DNA of 18,193 nt, taken from NCBI GenBank assembly GCA_937928455.1, contig CALFUG010000137.1, forward strand, positions 1-18,193, given 5' to 3'. Both the position numbers and the translations under genes were made by a program. The DNA comes from an uncultured Clostridia bacterium. GTDB taxonomy: Bacteria > Bacillota > Clostridia > Peptostreptococcales > Anaerovoracaceae. Numbering within the stretch: position 1 is the stretch's first letter; every line of letters starts with the position of its first letter. Positions 14,585-18,193 of the stretch are shown piece after piece. A model generated the notes under the pieces. It worked only from the letters and a program-made list of their open reading frames with translations. It had not been told where the DNA came from and ran no database searches.

Positions 14585-14768
14585 AAAAAAGAATACACTC
14601 CTTTTGGGGTGTATTTTTTGTCTATCAAGTCGAGGGACTCGAACCCGAAAGGGCATCAAGCGTCAAGAAAACCATCGTGGATGGTTTTTAGCGAGATGGT
14701 CCAAGCCTGTCTCACAGGCGCAGGACGGCGAACGCATTAGCGGGCGCAAAGTCCCTCGTGCCTCACCA
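14585..14768 (+). repeat. tRNA-linked tandem repeat, unit 1 (184 bp)
   Basis: Begins right after the tRNA CCA and ends with a copy of the tRNA 3' end, GTCCCTCGTGCCTCACCA (14751-14768). In order: terminator hairpin (14592-14619); CGAGGGACTCGAACCC (14631-14646), the exact reverse complement of the tRNA T-arm 14559-14574; CCC-GAAA-GGG hairpin (14644-14653); 9-bp hairpin (14668-14688); GTCC/GGAC enclosing a 6-bp hairpin (14699-14726); CGC-ATTA-GCG (14733-14742). CGAGGGACT (14631-14639) pairs with AGTCCCTCG (14750-14758), closing the whole core. G+C is higher than in the flanks and no credible protein is encoded. It may be a mobile or structured RNA repeat; I do not recognise a named family. Confidence 0.9.
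14592..14619 (+). terminator. tRNA-Arg rho-independent terminator
   Basis: 10-bp stem AATACACTCC / GGGGTGTATT (one T-G) with a TTTT loop, followed by T residues to 14619, 7 nt after the tRNA CCA. It should end most tRNA transcripts before the antisense T-arm segment of the repeat. Confidence 0.85.
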
Positions 14769-14951
14769 AAAAAAATACACTCCTTTTGGGGTGCATTTTT
14801 TTGTCTATCAAGTCGAGGGACTCGAACCCGAAAGGGCATCAAGCGTCAAGAAAACCATCGTGGATGGTTTTTAGCGAGATGGTCCAAGCCTGTCTCACAG
14901 GCGCAGGACGGCGAACGCATTAGCGGGCGCAAAGTCCCTCGTGCCTCACCA
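14769..14951 (+). repeat. tRNA-linked tandem repeat, unit 2 (183 bp)
   Basis: Second copy, in direct tandem. From 14804 to 14951 its 148 bases are identical to unit 1 (14621-14768); differences are confined to the terminator-like hairpin at the start. It again ends with the 18-nt tRNA tail (14934-14951), so the locus has three copies of that tail at periods 184 and 183. Near identity implies recent duplication or gene conversion. Beyond it only the thioesterase terminator remains before the next gene. Confidence 0.9.
14774..14802 (+). terminator. second copy of the terminator hairpin, in repeat unit 2
   Basis: Same hairpin as after the tRNA but with one stem mismatch (A opposed to C at 14777/14794) and a seven-T tail. 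It would stop transcripts that read through or start in unit 1, and it lies directly after the internal CCA copy, mimicking the tRNA 3' context. Confidence 0.7.
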
Positions 14952-14953
14952 CG

Positions 14954-14987
14954 AAAAAACCCGCTGAACCTCACATGGTTCAACAGG
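14954..14987 (-). terminator. terminator of the thioesterase gene
   Basis: On the minus strand an 11-bp stem CCTGTTGAACC / GGTTCAGCGGG (two G-T pairs) with a 6-nt loop is followed by six T residues, starting 8 nt after the thioesterase stop. It lies between that gene and the tRNA repeat array. Confidence 0.88.
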
Positions 14988-14995
14988 TATTTCTT

Positions 14996-15781
14996 TTATT
15001 CAGATATAACATCTCTCTTCTTGAATGCAATGAGACTTCGAAAAACCACAGCGGAATCCTTTGACCTCACGCCCTCAACATAGATTTCCCCTGAGTTTTC
15101 TCCACTACTTCCTTGAACAAGGCTCTTCTTCATTATCAGAACGTCTCCCGGATAAGTTTCTTCCAAATAGTTCACCTGGATGGAAGATACTTGATGATTC
15201 TCCAGCTCTGTCATACTGAAGCAGTCCATAATAAAATCCAAGTATTTTGAATTGTTCATATGGCCGTTTTGGTCAATATCACTACATCCAATCACCCGCT
15301 CATACGCAACTTCCAAATTTTCAGGAGACCGTAGCTTGGCTAAGGGTTGCGGAATCGGTGATTCATGAGGTGGCTCGGGAAATATTCCTTCTAGAACTTG
15401 TGGTCGAAGAAACTGCTTGGTGTCGCGATGTAACAGCACCCACTGAGAAACACCCGTAGCTAAAATTTCTCCTGCTGCGTCCTTCATGACATAATCTCTT
15501 TCAAAATGAACTCGGTTGGGCTTCTGAGGCCAGGTATCCAAAAAAACCTCTTCATTCCATAATGGTAATCGTGTAAAGTCAACCCGCATTCTGGCTAAAA
15601 TCCAAACCGCTCCATGTTTGAGAATCAACTCATCGAACCCCACTCCCAGTTTTTCCGCATGAAGCGCGGCTATTTCCTGAAAATAGTTAAAAGTTGCCGA
15701 CATTTTTAATCGCTTTGTAAAATCCGCATCATTAACCAGCACCCTGTATTTCCTGGAAAGCTTACGTATATCTTCTGTCAT
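14996..15781 (-). CDS. acyl-ACP thioesterase
   Basis: Hydrolyses acyl-ACP to free fatty acid and holo-ACP, in the cytosol. Double hotdog architecture: N-terminal half with KYRVLVNDADFTKRLKMSAT and NYFQEIAALHAEKLG, second half with the family signature DIDQNGHMNNSKYLDF. 261 aa from ATG 15781, with GGTGGGG 8 nt upstream; an in-frame ATG at 15805 would add 8 residues (MESGGVFE) but has no ribosome binding site. Monocistronic, with its own promoter region and terminator. It draws on the acyl-ACP pool made by the fab operon in this window. Chain-length specificity cannot be read from the sequence. Confidence 0.92.
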   Translation of the reverse strand: MTEDIRKLSRKYRVLVNDADFTKRLKMSATFNYFQEIAALHAEKLGVGFDELILKHGAVWILARMRVDFTRLPLWNEEVFLDTWPQKPNRVHFERDYVMKDAAGEILATGVSQWVLLHRDTKQFLRPQVLEGIFPEPPHESPIPQPLAKLRSPENLEVAYERVIGCSDIDQNGHMNNSKYLDFIMDCFSMTELENHQVSSIQVNYLEETYPGDVLIMKKSLVQGSSGENSGEIYVEGVRSKDSAVVFRSLIAFKKRDVISE

Positions 15782-15851
15782 TTCAAAAACCCCACCCGAT
15801 TCCATCCTAGCTTACTATAATATGTTTTCCCATATTCATTTCATTTATTAA

Positions 15852-15860
15852 ATTATATCA
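15852..15860 (-). promoter_or_regulatory. thioesterase promoter, extended -10
   Basis: TGATATAAT on the minus strand, a perfect TATAAT with TGn extension. A poor -35 (TGTCAA, 15881-15876) is 18 bp upstream and is the complement of the divergent promoter's -35 box. The start would be near 15845. Confidence 0.6.
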
Positions 15861-15875
15861 CAGCACCTCCCTTCA

Positions 15876-15904
15876 TTGACACGGATTTTCTCAAAGGATA
15901 CAAT
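15876..15904 (+). promoter_or_regulatory. promoter of the DUF697-type gene
   Basis: TTGACA (15876-15881), 17 bp, TACAAT (15899-15904): perfect -35, near-perfect -10 and ideal spacing. Predicted start near 15911 leaves a leader of about 44 nt to the ATG. Confidence 0.8.
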
Positions 15905-15954
15905 AGACCCACATTCGGTAAATCTTCGGCGATCATGCTAAAAAGTGAGACATT

Positions 15955-16977
15955 ATGGACAAATCATTTAAAAGACTATTTTCTTGGGTGGGATTGGGAT
16001 TACTGCTCTTGGTAATCCTGGTTGTGGTCAACCAAGTCTATCAAATTTTTATTACCACCTCAGCCATTCACCCTGACTTTGGAAGAGTCGTTACCATCCT
16101 TATCACGGTAGCCTTCCTGGTGTTAATGGGAATCCCTTTACTTGGCTTTATGAAATTAAGAAAACCTTTGGTGTTTCCCGATGAGGGGGATAACAAAGCC
16201 ATGGAAATATATTTACTCAAGTTGAAAAAGAGATATGAAAAGAACCCCAATCTCGTTAAAACAGGCTTTACCTTCGATGAAACCAAGGAAATCCAAGGTC
16301 AAGTAGAGGATGCCATCCGTCAACTGGATCGGCAAGCCATGACCGTAATGAACGAGTCCGCTTCCCAGGTATTTATCACAACGGCTATTTCCCAAAACGG
16401 CACTTTGGATGGACTATTCGTTATGTTGAATCTTTCCCGTCTTGTTTGGAAAATCAGCCATATTTATAACCAACGACCCACGGTACAAGAAATATTCTAT
16501 TTATACACGAATGTGGCTATCACCGTTCTTATGGCCCGTGAAGTAGAAGACTTGGTATTATTGGACGAACAGTTGGAGCCCCTTATAGATTCTCTGATTG
16601 GGGGTACTCTGAGTCGCATGGTTCCTGGAGCTACTCAGGTCAGCAACCTGATTCTAAGCTCCGTCATGGAAGGCTCTGTGAACGCCTTCTTAACCTTACG
16701 GGTGGCCGCTCTAACCAAAAGATACAGTACTGCCATTACTAAACCGGACCGGAGAGCCGTGAAAAAGTTTGCCACTCTGGAAGCCCTGACTCTGTTTCGT
16801 ACCATCGTTACCCAAAATACTATTACCATCGTGAAGGCCTTTGCACTGGCCTCCAAGCATGCAACAGTGGATCGTACCTTTAACAAAATAAAACGCGGTA
16901 CTGTGCAAACAGGAACGTATGTGAAAGATTTGTTTCGAAAGCCAGAAAATGAGGATGACAAAGACACTCCAAAATAA
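15955..16977 (+). CDS. DUF697-type membrane protein
   Basis: 340 aa, the only protein gene on the plus strand. Two transmembrane segments near the N-terminus (about 10-32 and 42-65), a charged linker, then a C-terminal part (about 130-300) with hydrophobic helices and the feel of DUF697/YcjF proteins (VFITTAISQNGTLDGLFVMLNLSRLVW; FYLYTNVAITVLMA). The tail is charged (KPENEDDKDTPK). DUF697 domains are often linked to GTPases, but no GTPase is beside this gene. ATG 15955 has a modest AGTGAG 5 nt upstream. It is monocistronic, with a strong consensus promoter and a terminator. Function unknown; the family call is from pattern and moderately sure. Confidence 0.75.
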   Translation: MDKSFKRLFSWVGLGLLLLVILVVVNQVYQIFITTSAIHPDFGRVVTILITVAFLVLMGIPLLGFMKLRKPLVFPDEGDNKAMEIYLLKLKKRYEKNPNLVKTGFTFDETKEIQGQVEDAIRQLDRQAMTVMNESASQVFITTAISQNGTLDGLFVMLNLSRLVWKISHIYNQRPTVQEIFYLYTNVAITVLMAREVEDLVLLDEQLEPLIDSLIGGTLSRMVPGATQVSNLILSSVMEGSVNAFLTLRVAALTKRYSTAITKPDRRAVKKFATLEALTLFRTIVTQNTITIVKAFALASKHATVDRTFNKIKRGTVQTGTYVKDLFRKPENEDDKDTPK

Positions 16978-17007
16978 TAAAAAAAAAATAAATAAATAAC
17001 TCACAAT

Positions 17008-17043
17008 AAAAAAGCCATCCCTTTTGTAGGAGACGGCTTTTTT
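17008..17043. terminator. bidirectional terminator between the DUF697-type gene and rplY
   Basis: AAAAAGCC pairs with GGCTTTTT around an inner TCC/GGA, giving T runs on both strands. It lies 31 nt after the plus-strand gene and 31 nt after the rplY stop, so it serves both convergent genes. Confidence 0.85.
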
Positions 17044-17073
17044 CTTTATACCATACTGGGAATTCGTCGCAAT

Positions 17074-17715
17074 TTATTCCTTGTCCTCTTTGTCTTCAGA
17101 AGCTGCATCCGATTCACTTCCAACAACAACAGGTTCATCCTCCGTTGTCTCTTCTACATCCAGATCCACATCCATCTTGGTCTTTTCTACCACAGCAACT
17201 ACCATGGTATCCTCAGGCACCAAGACTTCCAGCCCTTCTTTCTTTGGGATGTTCAACTGGGATACCAACACATGATCTCCCACTTCCATTCCTTCCATAT
17301 CCACTTCCACGTGGGTGAATAAATCCTCTACTAACCCCTTATAAGGAATTTCAAATAAGGTTTGCTGAATGGTTTCACTGATTTTTTCTTGGTTTTTCAG
17401 GAATATCTGGGCCGTACTGTTGACTCTCTCTCCTTTCGTCAGTGCTTGAAAGCTAAGATGTTCAATTTTATTAACGGCCGGCGTAAAGGTTAACTCTTTT
17501 AAAAGCGCCAGGTGTTTTTTCCCCTCTACTTCTACTTCCACTTTATATCCAATGGTGTTTCTCTTTAAGAAGTGTTCCACTTCTCTCAACGGAAATTGTA
17601 AGCTGATGGACTCATCCAAACTTTTTCCATAAAGAACCCCGGGAATTACACCCTGTTTTCTCAGTAGTTTTGCCTTTGCATTCGGCTCTCTAATCGTTCC
17701 CACTAACTTATCCAT
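17074..17715 (-). CDS. rplY: large-subunit ribosomal protein bL25, CTC form
   Basis: Two-domain L25/CTC/TL5 protein that binds 5S rRNA; in Bacillus the ctc homologue is a general stress protein. 213 aa from ATG 17715, which has AGGAGG just upstream (4-nt spacing); the extension to 17751 has no counterpart. N-terminal 5S-binding domain with RKQGVIPGVLYGKS (about 19-32), C-terminal TL5-type beta domain (about 95-185), then an acidic low-complexity tail (EETTEDEPVVV, SEDKEDKE) common in clostridial CTC proteins. Single-gene unit with its own promoter and a shared terminator. Confidence 0.94.
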   Translation of the reverse strand: MDKLVGTIREPNAKAKLLRKQGVIPGVLYGKSLDESISLQFPLREVEHFLKRNTIGYKVEVEVEGKKHLALLKELTFTPAVNKIEHLSFQALTKGERVNSTAQIFLKNQEKISETIQQTLFEIPYKGLVEDLFTHVEVDMEGMEVGDHVLVSQLNIPKKEGLEVLVPEDTMVVAVVEKTKMDVDLDVEETTEDEPVVVGSESDAASEDKEDKE

Positions 17716-17786
17716 ATGTCCTCCTATTCGATGTAAGCTTATAAATTCCAAGAGTTTCTGAAAGCTTCATCTCGTTATTTTATAAG

Positions 17787-17815
17787 ATTATAACAGAAAA
17801 AAGTTGTTTTCACAA
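17787..17815 (-). promoter_or_regulatory. rplY/ctc promoter
   Basis: On the minus strand TTGTGA (17815-17810), 17 bp, TATAAT (17792-17787). It looks sigma-A like, not sigma-B like. The start near 17780 gives a leader of about 65 nt. Confidence 0.75.
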
Positions 17816-17846
17816 GAACCAAGGGCAAGAGAAACCCATCCTCATG

Positions 17847-17883
17847 AAAAAAGAGCCGGGGTGGTAGCCGACTCTCTTTTCTT
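17847..17883. terminator. terminator of the rightmost gene, possibly bidirectional
   Basis: AAAAGAG pairs with CTCTTTT, with CGG/CCG further in, around a GTGGTAG loop. Minus-strand T run at 17852-17847. It lies about 17 nt after the stop of the partial gene and 30 nt before the rplY promoter. Confidence 0.75.
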
Positions 17884-17899
17884 TATGCACCCAAAGCAA

Positions 17900-18193
17900 T
17901 CATTGCTTGTGTTCAATACTTATTTTCCAGTTATTGGAACTCAAAAATTGTCGCATATCCGATAAGACATCCCAAATGCCGTTCCACACCCCTAAATAAT
18001 TTTCATAATGGCCATCCCGATGTAGATAATATAGTCGATCCCGCTTTTTTTCTATCCCATTCTCTGACATGAACTTGAAAATTTGTGCAATCTCCACTTC
18101 CTGAGAATTCACCTTCACCTGCATAGCATTGTATCCCAATGCATCCTGATTTTTGCAGCGAATAAGTATTTCCTTCTCCTCTGAAAATGTTTC
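17900..18193 (-). CDS. unrecognised protein, 5' end outside window
   Basis: The frame is open to the right edge: 97 codons plus a TGA stop at 17902-17900. A TTG at 18139 could start a 79-aa form, but it has no good ribosome binding site and the upstream codons (ETFSEEKEILIRCKNQDA) look coding, so the gene probably begins outside the window. The visible part is rich in aromatic and charged residues (LYYLHRDGHYENYLGVWNGI) and has no signal peptide, membrane segment or catalytic motif that I recognise. A terminator follows. No function is proposed. Confidence 0.6.
   Translation of the reverse strand, partial: ETFSEEKEILIRCKNQDALGYNAMQVKVNSQEVEIAQIFKFMSENGIEKKRDRLYYLHRDGHYENYLGVWNGIWDVLSDMRQFLSSNNWKISIEHKQ

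Noticed and set aside
14585..14951. CRISPR array
   Set aside because: Only two long units in direct contact, no short repeats separated by unique spacers and no cas genes.
14509..14951. Prophage or genomic island attachment site at tRNA-Arg
   Set aside because: The tail repeats resemble att sites, but only 165-nt segments lie between them and no integrase, excisionase or phage gene is in the window. Kept as a repeat finding, not called as an island.
14523..15083. Plus-strand 186-codon open frame across the tRNA and the tandem repeats
   Set aside because: It starts inside the tRNA, its two near-identical halves are simply the translated repeat units, it runs through terminators and into the antisense of the thioesterase, and it has no ribosome binding site.

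Overview
The window reads as chromosomal DNA of a low-to-medium GC Bacillota, most likely an anaerobic member of the Clostridia. The evidence is a FabK-type fatty acid synthesis cluster with a FabT-like regulator, single-chain GlyS, a CTC-type L25 protein, the phoH-ybeY-cdd-era-recO-glyS order, strong AGGAGG-type ribosome binding sites and TTG/GTG starts. Most genes lie on the minus strand, so the description below follows transcription from high to low coordinates.

Region by region. At the right edge is the 3' part of an unrecognised gene (17900-18193), then rplY/ctc (17074-17715) with its own promoter. It is convergent with a plus-strand DUF697-type membrane protein (15955-16977) that shares a divergent promoter region with an acyl-ACP thioesterase (14996-15781). 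Between the thioesterase and ridA lies tRNA-Arg(TCG) on the plus strand (14509-14584). It is followed by two almost identical 184/183-bp tandem units, each ending in a copy of the tRNA 3' end and each carrying a 16-nt antisense copy of the tRNA T-arm. Next comes a long minus-strand run: ridA, tryptophanase (tnaA), phoH, ybeY, cdd, era, recO, a DUF4342 gene, glyS and a ZIP-family metal transporter, ended by a near-ideal terminator at 5928-5956.

The last block is a type II fatty acid synthesis operon: fabH, fabK, fabD, fabG, fabF, fabZ, then a FabT-like MarR gene. It starts at a consensus promoter whose -35 box lies inside the upstream terminator, followed by a perfect FabT-type palindrome (TTTGATTATCAAA). 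These genes supply initiation (FabH), malonyl transfer (FabD), elongation (FabF), keto reduction (FabG), dehydration (FabZ) and enoyl reduction (FabK). No acpP or acc genes lie within the cluster here. The thioesterase elsewhere in the window could release free fatty acids from acyl-ACP.

Most notable points: (1) the FabT-like repressor runs in frame, with no stop, into what looks like the N-terminus of an FMN-dependent NPD/FabK-like oxidoreductase, and is cut by the window edge; (2) the tRNA-Arg-linked tandem repeat, which looks like a structured, tRNA-tail-containing repeat or mobile unit; (3) the ridA-tnaA pair, where RidA would act on the aminoacrylate that tryptophanase releases. Several starts were moved from the longest ORF on the basis of Shine-Dalgarno position; each entry says so.
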